A stretch of 64,000 bases of DNA from Icerya purchasi. Its lineage: Eukaryota > Arthropoda > Insecta > Hemiptera > Monophlebidae. Below the pieces are notes generated by a model that searched no databases, was not told the origin of the DNA, and worked only from the letters and a program-made list of their open reading frames with translations. This document shows, piece by piece, positions 11,737-21,764 of this stretch. Where the stretch lies: positions 494,657,352-494,721,351 of the forward strand of contig CM077115.1 of NCBI GenBank assembly GCA_039619475.1. Reading direction: 5' to 3'. Numbering within the stretch: the first letter of the stretch is position 1; every line of letters starts with the position of its first letter. The position numbers were made by a program, and so were the translations under genes.

Positions 11737-12179
11737 TAGTGATGTGAGATTTCGAAATGTTTTTACAATCGAAACAACTGATAATTGTCAAAAAAAAAAA
11801 AAACAATTGAATGATTTTTGTGAATACGAATGAATTATTCGAATAAAAATCGGAACCATCCGAACACAAACGAATGAAGTATTCGTTAAACATCGCCTAG
11901 ATTCTTTCGAGAGAAATAACATTTCGAATGATTGTTGCAAATAGGAATGAATTATTCGAATAAAAACCGAAACTATCCGAACACAAACGAATGAAGTATT
12001 CGTTAAACATTGACTAGATTCTTCCGAGAGAAATAGCATTTCGAATGATTGTTGTGAATACGAATGAATTATTCGAATGAAATAACATTTCGAATGCAAC
12101 CACGGAACAATCGAATGCATTCAAAGTCATCGAACGATCAAATAATTCGAATGAATCATTTCGAAGTTGCCCATCACTA
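11737..12179 (-). mobile_element. hAT-type MITE, left-arm copy
   Basis: Reverse-complement partner of the element at 17384-17826. It has TAGTGATG ends and 8-bp duplications (attagaat and attagaac, 7 of 8). It is related to the MITE at 6151-6614 but carries a different internal repeat: two units of about 110-115 bp. No transposase. Its presence in both arms means insertion preceded the inverted duplication, if that duplication is real. Confidence 0.85.
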
Positions 12180-12454
12180 ATTAGAACCCATATGATTTTA
12201 CAATAAAAAAAGTGTTTATACTCATTATTGAAGTTGAATATAGATAATATTTACATTTAAAGGAAAAAGAAAAAGTTATTTTTATTATTCCATTCGCACG
12301 CGAAAAAAATTATGAAATGTAAAATATATATATAATTCATGTAATATATTTACAAACGATTAACAAGAATAAAAGAAAATTAATTTAAAAAATAAATAAA
12401 TATCACAAAAAATTTAAAGATGGAAAAATTACAAGATTATGATTTGTACAATGC

Positions 12455-13285
12455 TCACAAATTGGCTCCTTTGATCGGGTTATGTTGGTATTCGAACAAA
12501 CTTGCATGGTTGCATTGCGGACAATCTTTGATTAAGGTGGGATGTACTGCACTGAGTGGAAAAGAATCTGGAATATCATAGCTATGATGTTTAAAACATG
12601 GTAAGAAGCGTTTGATACGTCGATCATTCTTCAGTGCTACAGGTAATTTATTGTAAAAATCGCAAATTTTTTGAGGGCATACATTAATTAATATCTCTGC
12701 AGTAACATTTTGCATCAAGTCGCACGTAGAATATTTTACTAATGATAATATAGGTCTAACATTTACATCGTACCATTTCATCATCACATATACATTCTGC
12801 AATGAACACCTATGTATGTTTTTATCAGTGTGTGCATCACATTTTACAACTCTTGATATTCCTTTATACATATTATTTAATTTCCTTAAATTGGGTATAC
12901 CGAATTCTTTTTCTAAATTAATAATCTTGAATCTTGAAAGTGATGTTTCAAATAGTTTTATCCATATAGTGGTAATTTTTTCATTTCCTTTAACGTAAAT
13001 ATTCAATGGTTCCAAATCTTCCAACACATTTTCTATATCACCAGCAATAGATTCGTAATTGTAATCTCCTGCATTCCACGGAATTGAATGACAGTTTTGA
13101 ATTATCCTCATGTTTTCTTGTTTTTTATTATTGGATAATACATCCCATTCGAATGGAAGCTTGTAAATTCTATGAAATTGAATTTCACCATCGATACTTA
13201 TTATTGAAAGTTCCTTAATGATGTATGTATCATTATCATATTTAAAACATTGAATATCGATAATTACCTCACGTGCTACTATCAT
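12455..13285 (-). CDS. Gene B, left copy: paralogue of gene A
   Basis: A 276-codon ATG-to-stop frame with no interruptions. It shares with gene A the N-terminal VIIDIQCF strand, KELSIISID, CxxHx7C (C149, H152, C160), W171, FLPC (C230, H233) and KDCxxCxH (C255, C258, H260). The D-x-Q at the place of a DnaQ-type DxE argues against an active exonuclease of that kind. It ends shortly after IKGANL, before the tail seen out of frame behind gene A, so it is probably C-terminally truncated. The 70-bp module lies 141 bp upstream of the ATG (13426-13494). A recent or functional gene is possible, because a 276-codon open frame would rarely survive by chance in such AT-rich DNA. Biochemical role unknown. 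Family assignment by recognition only. Confidence 0.65.
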   Translation of the reverse strand: MIVAREVIIDIQCFKYDNDTYIIKELSIISIDGEIQFHRIYKLPFEWDVLSNNKKQENMRIIQNCHSIPWNAGDYNYESIAGDIENVLEDLEPLNIYVKGNEKITTIWIKLFETSLSRFKIINLEKEFGIPNLRKLNNMYKGISRVVKCDAHTDKNIHRCSLQNVYVMMKWYDVNVRPILSLVKYSTCDLMQNVTAEILINVCPQKICDFYNKLPVALKNDRRIKRFLPCFKHHSYDIPDSFPLSAVHPTLIKDCPQCNHASLFEYQHNPIKGANL

Positions 13286-13425
13286 TGTTACAGTTGTTAT
13301 TAAAGAGAAAAGAAAAAAAACTAAAACTTTTAATAGTAACTAAAATTTAAACGTGTGAAGAACACTAATTCATGAAACTAATAACAAGCGAGCGAATACA
13401 GTTATTCAGAGAGTTGACATAATGT

Positions 13426-13494
13426 CTACCTTTGAATTAGATGCATTCGATGAAATGTTGCATCAGAAAAATGCCCTTCAAACGGAGAAAGTTG
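13426..13494 (-). promoter_or_regulatory. Module copy upstream of gene B, left arm
   Basis: Exact mirror of 16069-16137. It has the ctttctccg / catttttctgatgcaac / attcaaaggtag layout seen ahead of gene A and at 5520-5587. Confidence 0.6.
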
Positions 13495-13766
13495 ATTGCA
13501 TACATTGATGAATGAAGTTGTTAAGAACTTGTACATACATATACATTTTGTTTGTGGTAGTGTATGCATGTACACATGAGATCTTACGTATAAGTAAGGG
13601 TTAAGATCCGGTTTTAACAGCTGTATCAGACGATCTTAACGTGCAGCTATGTACATGCAGGGATAGACTTTAATATAATCATTATCGATGGTAAACGAGA
13701 ACATTAATTCATTTTTAAATTTTAATATATCGTCTTCCATCACTAATAAGATAACATAAAAAACTA

Positions 13767-14450
13767 CTAACTTAACTGAATATATCCTTCTTCAACCAAC
13801 TTTTCCTCAATCATTCGAATTTCATCATCTACACCAACATTTCACACTTTTTTAGATGTATGCGATAACAATAATCACTCAACCAATTCATTAAGATCGT
13901 CTGAATAATCGATCGGTGTATCTTCATGACATACTCCGCCATCAGCACAATGCTTAGTCTTTGCTCCATCATAGTAAATTTTTACACTTGATCCATTAGA
14001 CTGAAGCATCGGACGTATTATTTTTCTGTATTTAGGAAATGTAGTACCCTTTAATACACCAGTAGCACGTAAATGAGCTCTAGTACACTCAAGTATTTAT
14101 TTATATAGATCTAAATCATTATTTTGTATATTTATTCTCATCTATATGCGATACCATTAGTAAATGAAAGAGTCCGGGTATGTAAGGAAATTTTATTTGC
14201 TTACTTCCTTTTCCTAAATAAATTTCACCATATTTGCAGTCCCAAGAAATCAATGTCGATCCTATCAGATACTCATCAATGTTTGTATCATAGCATATTC
14301 CATATACTTGATCATTCGGAACAAGTTCATCAAAATCTGTATGAAATGAATCTACTTCACTTATGTTAAACGACTTAGCTTTGAGTTTGTTTTTTAATAT
14401 TTTCATCTTTAATTTCACACTCAACGTCACTTCCCTGTTTACTATTAGAC
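13767..14450 (-). pseudogene. Broken gene C, left copy (arthropod Maverick-associated family)
   Basis: Mirror of 15113-15796, with one visible base difference (14434). It reads as one ancient protein broken by a frameshift and several in-frame stops, described under the right copy. In the left arm its 5' part is fused in frame to a different sequence beyond 14450, giving a 153-codon open frame (14119-14580) whose first ~43 residues come from the spacer. Confidence 0.65.
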
Positions 14451-14604
14451 AATCATGCGATAGTGATTCATTATTTAGAGGCTGTAGGATACACTCGAAA
14501 TAATCAAATATAACAAATGGTACAAATTCTTGCTGTTTATGTTGTTGAAATCTCGATATTTTATTCTCCTTTGTTGGCATAACAACTGTAGCAGGAGTAT
14601 TGGG
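14451..14604 (-). pseudogene. DNA polymerase B-like fragment in the left spacer half
   Basis: A short minus-strand open stretch around an ATG at 14580. It encodes VPFVIFDYFEC preceded by a basic, Gln-rich lead-in. This resembles the start of the exonuclease domain of Maverick/Polinton- and adintovirus-type protein-primed B-family polymerases. The Asp expected in the Exo I D-x-E pair is not in register (Tyr occupies the place), and only a fragment is present, so it is non-functional. It is fused in frame with gene C at 14450. No other polymerase domain is visible. Identification rests on a short match. Confidence 0.45.
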
Positions 14605-14939
14605 TTAGATTTACTTTCAGTCCAGAAATTTGTCAGGCCAATGTTACGTTTAGAGAAAATCTGCTCTATCTATTTATATTGAATTTTAATAACTTATATA
14701 TAACATGAAGTATATTTTAAGTATTTAAAATAATATGAAATTCACAGTGATTGATATATATGGTGAAATGCATGTATAAAGGAAGATTTACTCACAAGTT
14801 TTGATGAAATTCTAGTTATTTAAAATGTTGTTATCAAAGAGTAAATCATTTGTTAATACTGATAACAACAATAATGGAATGAATAAGGAAGCAAGACTGA
14901 AAAAATGAACTAGACAGTATATGTAGCGATATAATGTAA
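14605..14939. other. Central spacer of the inverted repeat
   Basis: The geometric centre of the inverted repeat (14781.5) falls here, but the sequence is not palindromic. It is AT-rich with no coding evidence. Confidence 0.5.
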
Positions 14940-15796
14940 AAATATAACCTATTGAAGTCCGAGTGGAAACCAATTACAAGTACTTCAGCCGCCATATTGG
15001 AACCTATTATGAAACCATTATTGGAAATTCATGAAGCATTACAAAAATCTGAAAGATTAAAATGGATTCTTATGGAATAAATGATACATCAATGGTAAAA
15101 ACGTCAAAAACGGTCTAATAGTAAACAGAGAAGTGACGTTGAGTGTGAAATTAAAGATGAAAATATTAAAAAACAAACTCAAAGCTAAGTCGTTTAACAT
15201 AAGTGAAGTAGATTCATTTCATACAGATTTTGATGAACTTGTTCCGAATGATCAAGTATATGGAATATGCTATGATACAAACATTGATGAGTATCTGATA
15301 GGATCGACATTGATTTCTTGGGACTGCAAATATGGTGAAATTTATTTAGGAAAAGGAAGTAAGCAAATAAAATTTCCTTACATACCCGGACTCTTTCATT
15401 TACTAATGGTATCGCATATAGATGAGAATAAATATACAAAATAATGATTTAGATCTATATAAATAAATACTTGAGTGTACTAGAGCTCATTTACGTGCTA
15501 CTGGTGTATTAAAGGGTACTACATTTCCTAAATACAGAAAAATAATACGTCCGATGCTTCAGTCTAATGGATCAAGTGTAAAAATTTACTATGATGGAGC
15601 AAAGACTAAGCATTGTGCTGATGGCGGAGTATGTCATGAAGATACACCGATCGATTATTCAGACGATCTTAATGAATTGGTTGAGTGATTATTGTTATCG
15701 CATACATCTAAAAAAGTGTGAAATGTTGGTGTAGATGATGAAATTCGAATGATTGAGGAAAAGTTGGTTGAAGAAGGATATATTCAGTTAAGTTAG
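14940..15796 (+). pseudogene. Broken gene C, right copy (arthropod Maverick-associated family)
   Basis: Three frames tell one story. Frame 1 (14940-15080) reads KPITSTSAAILEPIMKPL and ends at TAA 15078. Frame 2 (15113-15444) has YGICYDTN, IPGLFHLL and a TAA at 15442. Frame 3 (about 15426-15796) continues with ILECTRAHLRATG, YRKIIRPML, DDLNELVE and DDEIRMIEEKL, but is broken by TAA 15464, TGA 15686 and TGA 15719. The order of landmarks matches a conserved uncharacterised family that is abundant in insects and associated with Maverick/adintovirus-like elements. Two frameshifts plus at least four stops make it dead. Unlike the left copy, the sequence upstream of 15113 looks like the gene's own N-terminal part. 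The 5' end is incomplete. Confidence 0.6.
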
Positions 15797-16068
15797 TAGT
15801 TTTTTATGTTATCTTATTAGTGATGGAAGACGATATATTAAAATTTAAAAATGAATTAATGTTCTCGTTTACCATCGATAATGATTATATTAAAGTCTAT
15901 CCCTGCATGTACATAGCTGCACGTTAAGATCGTCTGATACAGCTGTTAAAACCGGATCTTAACCCTTACTTATACGTAAGATCTCATGTGTACATGCATA
16001 CACTACCACAAACAAAATGTATATGTATGTACAAGTTCTTAACAACTTCATTCATCAATGTATGCAAT

Positions 16069-16137
16069 CAACTTTCTCCGTTTGAAGGGCATTTTTCTGA
16101 TGCAACATTTCATCGAATGCATCTAATTCAAAGGTAG
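16069..16137 (+). promoter_or_regulatory. Module copy upstream of gene B, right arm
   Basis: actttctccg at 16071, catttttctgatgcaac in the middle, and attcaaaggtag ending at 16137, 140 bp before the gene B ATG. Placement ahead of paralogous genes suggests a shared promoter or 5' leader. Confidence 0.6.
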
Positions 16138-16277
16138 ACATTATGTCAACTCTCTGAATAACTGTATTCGCTCGCTTGTTATTAGTTTCACGAATTAGTG
16201 TTCTTCACACGTTTAAATTTTAGTTACTATTAAAAGTTTTAGTTTTTTTTCTTTTCTCTTTAATAACAACTGTAACA

Positions 16278-17108
16278 ATGATAGTAGCACGTGAGGTAAT
16301 TATCGATATTCAATGTTTTAAATATGATAATGATACATACATCATTAAGGAACTTTCAATAATAAGTATCGATGGTGAAATTCAATTTCATAGAATTTAC
16401 AAGCTTCCATTCGAATGGGATGTATTATCCAATAATAAAAAACAAGAAAACATGAGGATAATTCAAAACTGTCATTCAATTCCGTGGAATGCAGGAGATT
16501 ACAATTACGAATCTATTGCTGGTGATATAGAAAATGTGTTGGAAGATTTGGAACCATTGAATATTTACGTTAAAGGAAATGAAAAAATTACCACTATATG
16601 GATAAAACTATTTGAAACATCACTTTCAAGATTCAAGATTATTAATTTAGAAAAAGAATTCGGTATACCCAATTTAAGGAAATTAAATAATATGTATAAA
16701 GGAATATCAAGAGTTGTAAAATGTGATGCACACACTGATAAAAACATACATAGGTGTTCATTGCAGAATGTATATGTGATGATGAAATGGTACGATGTAA
16801 ATGTTAGACCTATATTATCATTAGTAAAATATTCTACGTGCGACTTGATGCAAAATGTTACTGCAGAGATATTAATTAATGTATGCCCTCAAAAAATTTG
16901 CGATTTTTACAATAAATTACCTGTAGCACTGAAGAATGATCGACGTATCAAACGCTTCTTACCATGTTTTAAACATCATAGCTATGATATTCCAGATTCT
17001 TTTCCACTCAGTGCAGTACATCCCACCTTAATCAAAGATTGTCCGCAATGCAACCATGCAAGTTTGTTCGAATACCAACATAACCCGATCAAAGGAGCCA
17101 ATTTGTGA
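16278..17108 (+). CDS. Gene B, right copy
   Basis: Identical protein to the left copy (276 residues): CxxHx7C, FLPCxxH and KDCxxCxH at the same positions. The ATG follows a pyrimidine-rich stretch and taacaactgtaaca. AATAAA-like signals lie about 165 bp downstream in aataataaaaat. Full identity of the two arm copies implies very recent duplication, gene conversion or assembly duplication. Function unknown. Confidence 0.65.
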   Translation: MIVAREVIIDIQCFKYDNDTYIIKELSIISIDGEIQFHRIYKLPFEWDVLSNNKKQENMRIIQNCHSIPWNAGDYNYESIAGDIENVLEDLEPLNIYVKGNEKITTIWIKLFETSLSRFKIINLEKEFGIPNLRKLNNMYKGISRVVKCDAHTDKNIHRCSLQNVYVMMKWYDVNVRPILSLVKYSTCDLMQNVTAEILINVCPQKICDFYNKLPVALKNDRRIKRFLPCFKHHSYDIPDSFPLSAVHPTLIKDCPQCNHASLFEYQHNPIKGANL

Positions 17109-17383
17109 GCATTGTACAAATCATAATCTTGTAATTTTTCCATCTTTAAATTTTTTGTGATATTTATTTATTTTTTAAATTAATTTTCTTTTATTCTTGT
17201 TAATCGTTTGTAAATATATTACATGAATTATATATATATTTTACATTTCATAATTTTTTTCGCGTGCGAATGGAATAATAAAAATAACTTTTTCTTTTTC
17301 CTTTAAATGTAAATATTATCTATATTCAACTTCAATAATGAGTATAAACACTTTTTTTATTGTAAAATCATATGGGTTCTAAT
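17109..17383. other. 3' flank of gene B, right arm
   Basis: AT-rich with no ORF. Mirror of 12180-12454. Confidence 0.4.
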
Positions 17384-17826
17384 TAGTGATGGGCAACTTC
17401 GAAATGATTCATTCGAATTATTTGATCGTTCGATGACTTTGAATGCATTCGATTGTTCCGTGGTTGCATTCGAAATGTTATTTCATTCGAATAATTCATT
17501 CGTATTCACAACAATCATTCGAAATGCTATTTCTCTCGGAAGAATCTAGTCAATGTTTAACGAATACTTCATTCGTTTGTGTTCGGATAGTTTCGGTTTT
17601 TATTCGAATAATTCATTCCTATTTGCAACAATCATTCGAAATGTTATTTCTCTCGAAAGAATCTAGGCGATGTTTAACGAATACTTCATTCGTTTGTGTT
17701 CGGATGGTTCCGATTTTTATTCGAATAATTCATTCGTATTCACAAAAATCATTCAATTGTTTTTTTTTTTTTTGACAATTATCAGTTGTTTCGATTGTAA
17801 AAACATTTCGAAATCTCACATCACTA
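17384..17826 (+). mobile_element. hAT-type MITE, right-arm copy
   Basis: Ends are tagtgatg (17384) and catcacta (17819-17826). The 8-bp duplications are gttctaat (17376-17383) and attctaat (17827-17834). The interior has two roughly 115-bp units starting cattcgaaatg and ending ttgcaacaat/cacaaaaat, then poly-T. No transposase frame. Confidence 0.85.
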
Positions 17827-17834
17827 ATTCTAAT

Positions 17835-20258
17835 ACATATACATAAGAAAATAATAAAAAAAAACGAGTAACAAATAAAAAAATAATAAACAGAGTGATA
17901 GCAATATGGTGTATTTAGAATTTGCATCATCTAATACCTCAAGCATTGTATGTAGAATATAAAAATGAGTAAAAATAGCTATAATTAGAGAGAGTATGAA
18001 TAAATTTTTAAAAAATATCAAAAAAAACCCATGTTATTTTCCGGCGGCGTTTGAAATGAAAATTTCTACATGTATTTAATGTGATAGTTGACGCAGGTGC
18101 GATGTTTAATTTTTTCAAAATTTAATTCTAAAAAACATTCGTGGAAAAGTAAATAAATTAAGTAAACATAGAAATTAGTAGGCATCATATAAAAAATTGA
18201 AACTTATGATGGAACTTAGAATATAGATGAATGAAAAAAAAAAGGTTGTAATTGAATAGATTAATGAAAAAACATAATAGTCTTTGTGTTTACGTTTCTT
18301 CTGTTTTTTTTTTTGTTATGTTTAATGCACCATATTGCTTTTTATGTATAGCCTCTTCACTCTCTTGTTTTCAAAAGTATACTCTTCTGTCAATTACTTC
18401 TTTAAAGAAACTTTCCGAATTTTAGCATTTATCATATTATATAGCATGTACAATAAATTAACAGATTCCATATTGCAGTGAAAAGAAAACTAATTTAAAA
18501 AATCTCTGAAATAAAAAATAATATAAAGAAAAAGAAGATTGTGAATCAAAGAAAAAAAACAAAAAACAGTGATTCTTCATGATATTTTACTCCCCACCCT
18601 GGGGACATTTATTTTTTGTAGAATTTAAATATTGTTGTAAAAGCAAGTATGTTGTTATTTTGTATATTATAGGGTGAAAAAAAAAAAAATTAATAATACA
18701 TTAATCATTGATTTAAAAAATTATATTATCATACATTTCCGTCATCCGATGTTTGCATACGCTTGTATAGAAAGCGTGTATACACATATACACGAATAAA
18801 ATATAATACATCCATGGTAACTTGCATATTTCTGCTGTTGTCCAAAACCGTTAGAATATTAGGTAAAAGATTGAGTAAGATAAATACGATCGTAACACAT
18901 TGTTTAAAGAAACAAAAATAAAAAATAAAATAACATGATCGATTTAATTTGAATTTAGCAATATTTTTAGAACTAACATGAATTTTTTGTAAAACGCGAA
19001 AGAAGAAAAAAGGAAAGAAAACAACGGTAAAATTTGTTAGTTTTACGGATAAATCAGTATAGTTGTATTTAACAATGCCTATGCAGTTAATAATCTTTTG
19101 TCATTCATTTAACCGTGCGCTCACACACATGCCCACATACATGTATACCGTTCTTAATGGTATGTTTATTATCAACTATCTCATTCATCCAGTTTTAAAG
19201 CTAATTTTCGGCCTTTTTTATAAAACTGCCTCGAAAAGGACGCTAACGGATATTTCATGTCTGCCACTGCAGTGCAGTTCTGCAATAATAAAGGTACATA
19301 ATTTATCTCACTCTCACTCTCTTATTCTATAAGCGGATCTCTACCTGTCGTTGCGATTCAACGGTTGTTTCTTATTAGCCATTTCGCACATTTCAAGCAT
19401 ACATACACACACATGTTCACACATATTTACTCATCCTTACGCGCATGCAGTGTCGATACATGATCTGCAGGTGCTTCTATAATGACGAAGACTATTCGTA
19501 GACGTTCCTGTAGATTTCGAAATATTTTCGTATTGAAAAATTTTAAATGTAAAAAATGAAAAATCTTAGAACGAAACATTGAATAAAAATTTCCTTCATA
19601 ATCTGTATTCCAAATAATAAGACTCGTACGTTTTCATCAGCTCCCTCCCTCACGTGTAAAAATTTAGCTTTTTATTTTCTCTCTCTGTCGTATCAGTCTA
19701 TTTAAGCGATACGAATAATAATGAAAAATATTTTTTTTTTTAAAATAATAAGTGTAAATTGAACGTTTTACAGAAATTTCCATCAAAGTTTGAAATCTAT
19801 GTATTAGGTTTTGATCGTTTTTCAAATAAAGTCGTAGATTTACCATTCATATCGAGGAAAAAATAAAAAAATAATTTTTTTCATACTTGTATATGTAAGC
19901 ATATACACGCATGCATATGCTGAGAGATAAAAAAAAAAAAAGAAAAAGAAAAAGATTATTTAAATTTAAATAAACAGTTACATAAATTGATTCGATTTCA
20001 TCCATACAACATATTAATTGAAATAGAATGAAATAATAAATGATGTGTTCGGTACTATAATATCTGCGGTGTATCTAAATAATTTTAAAGTAATTATATG
20101 TCCATGAAATAAAATAAAATGTAGGAAATGTATATTATTACATATTAAAATTCCATACATATATACATACATACATTATAATTTATGTGAAACAATGTAA
20201 AAGATTTTGAAATGATAAAAATAAAAATGCGAGTAAAAGAAAAAAATATGGTTTTATT
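17835..20258. other. AT-rich intergenic DNA, right arm
   Basis: Mirror of 9305-11728. No supported gene. Confidence 0.4.
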
Positions 20259-20384
20259 TCACATATTATACATACTACGCGACAATTGACTTTGGTACAT
20301 TGAAAGGTAATTGTTATGTTCATATTCAACTTTCGTAGGATCTAGACAACTCCAGCTTTCAAATTCCGCGCCTTTTATTGAATT
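20259..20384 (-). pseudogene. Out-of-frame C-terminal tail of gene A, right copy
   Basis: Mirror of 9179-9304 with the same frameshift relative to the main frame, so both arms carry the identical break. Confidence 0.6.
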
Positions 20385-20385
20385 T

Positions 20386-21204
20386 TTAATCCGTATGAAT
20401 TGAATGTTGACAGTCATCGCAATCTTTTACTTTGACACAATTTCGAGTACTCCTGTGTAATGTATCACCGTCGATATAATATTCTTTATCATGTTCGTGA
20501 TCGTAGCATGGTAGAAATGATTTTATCGTATCATCCTGTTTTAATCTGTCCGGTAAAAATATATAAATGTCCCCGATGCAACTTGGAAATAATGTAATTA
20601 TCATTTCTTTGGTGGCTGTAATGAATAACTGGCTTAAATCATTTATATTGAGATTGTTCATAAGCTTCAGCGGACGGATAACGTGATCGTGCCATGTCCT
20701 CATCACCATAACATTTTTTATCGCACAATGAAAAATATCATTCTCATAATGGTGCTTACAAGTTACCAGATTGCTTATACCAGAGTATTCTTGATATAAA
20801 TCATCAATACTAGGTACTCGAAAGACTTTCTCCATATTAACGAGTTCGTAGTCCAAGTCACGCAACAATTCAGACTTTTCGTTAAGTTCCCATAATATAA
20901 GTTTTGCATAAGTGGTTAAAATATATACGCGAACCTTCGGTTTTTCAGACAGTATTGTGAATACATCACGTGCCATGAATATTTCTTCCCGACAGGGAAA
21001 TAATGAGGGGTTTTTCAAGTAATGACTCACGGAAGAGCATTGTAAATGAGGCATTTTTGATGCAGACCATGCTCTGCTTGGCTTGTATAGCGTATGTAAA
21101 CACCTCCCGCCAGACATATCAATCATCGCTAGTTCGGTTACTAGAAAACCATAATCAGAATCCTTATGGAAGCTGAAATCTACAAAATATTCCACTATAT
21201 CCAT
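20386..21204 (-). CDS. Gene A, right copy
   Basis: Identical to the left gene A (272 residues from the first ATG; the open frame extends upstream). It has the same cysteine/histidine clusters and the same truncated C-terminus. Its upstream module would lie just beyond 21660 but is cut by the gap: only ctacctt remains. Confidence 0.65.
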   Translation of the reverse strand: MDIVEYFVDFSFHKDSDYGFLVTELAMIDMSGGRCLHTLYKPSRAWSASKMPHLQCSSVSHYLKNPSLFPCREEIFMARDVFTILSEKPKVRVYILTTYAKLILWELNEKSELLRDLDYELVNMEKVFRVPSIDDLYQEYSGISNLVTCKHHYENDIFHCAIKNVMVMRTWHDHVIRPLKLMNNLNINDLSQLFITATKEMIITLFPSCIGDIYIFLPDRLKQDDTIKSFLPCYDHEHDKEYYIDGDTLHRSTRNCVKVKDCDDCQHSIHTD

Positions 21205-21664
21205 CTGATCTGACAATAATACTGGATCAATGATTTTATGTGCAAAATATGTTGATTCTGTTGAAGAATAACCATCATCTGATTGCGGTAATTGAAGTGA
21301 CGAAGACGTATGCGAGTCGCTATCACTTGCAAATAAATTCTGAATAAATTCGGCGTCCTTAATTGATTTTTGAGTTGCTTCTTACGTTAACTATATTAGT
21401 ATTCATGATTGAATAATATGTATTTTCAAACTTTTCACTAAAAAAAAGACAGAGAAAAAGAAAGAGAAAAAGGAAAGATAAAAAACAGAAAAAAATGATA
21501 GAGAAAAAAAGAGAAAAAACGTAGGAAATTATTTTCTTTAACGTTGATGTAAATTTTTTAATAATGCGTGAACACAGATTCGACAAAATACACATGTTTA
21601 ACATAAAACTAATACTGACCGCTTGAATAATTCCGTTCGATAGTCTATCTCATTAGCTACCTTA

Positions 21665-21764
21665 NNNNNNNNNNNNNNNNNNNNNNNNNNNNNNNNNNNN
21701 NNNNNNNNNNNNNNNNNNNNNNNNNNNNNNNNNNNNNNNNNNNNNNNNNNNNNNNNNNNNNNNN
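21665..21764. other. Assembly gap (100 N)
   Basis: Exactly 100 Ns, the conventional placeholder for a gap of unknown length. It abuts the outer end of the right arm on one side and the middle of a LINE on the other. Confidence 1.

Larger units (their letters stand above)
7900..14450 (+). repeat. Left arm of a 6.55-kb near-perfect inverted repeat
   Basis: Every feature between 7900 and 14450 has a reverse-complement partner at exactly 29563 minus its coordinate, so there is no net indel across the compared features. In the stretches I compared base by base, the arms differ only at 13372/16191 and 14434/15129. Homology stops at 14450/15113 on the inside. On the outside it stops at 7900/21663, one base before the N gap. 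It contains gene A, a hAT MITE, gene B, a module copy and the broken gene C. Confidence 0.95.
15113..21663 (-). repeat. Right arm of the 6.55-kb inverted repeat
   Basis: Reverse complement of 7900-14450. It ends at 21663, one base before the gap of 100 Ns, so its true outer boundary is unknown. See the left arm for mismatches and content. Confidence 0.95.

Noticed and set aside
7900..21663. Reading the whole inverted repeat as the terminal inverted repeats of one intact Maverick/Polinton
   Set aside because: No capsid, integrase, protease or complete polymerase genes lie between the arms. The spacer is only 662 bp and no 5-6 bp target duplication can be defined because of the gap.
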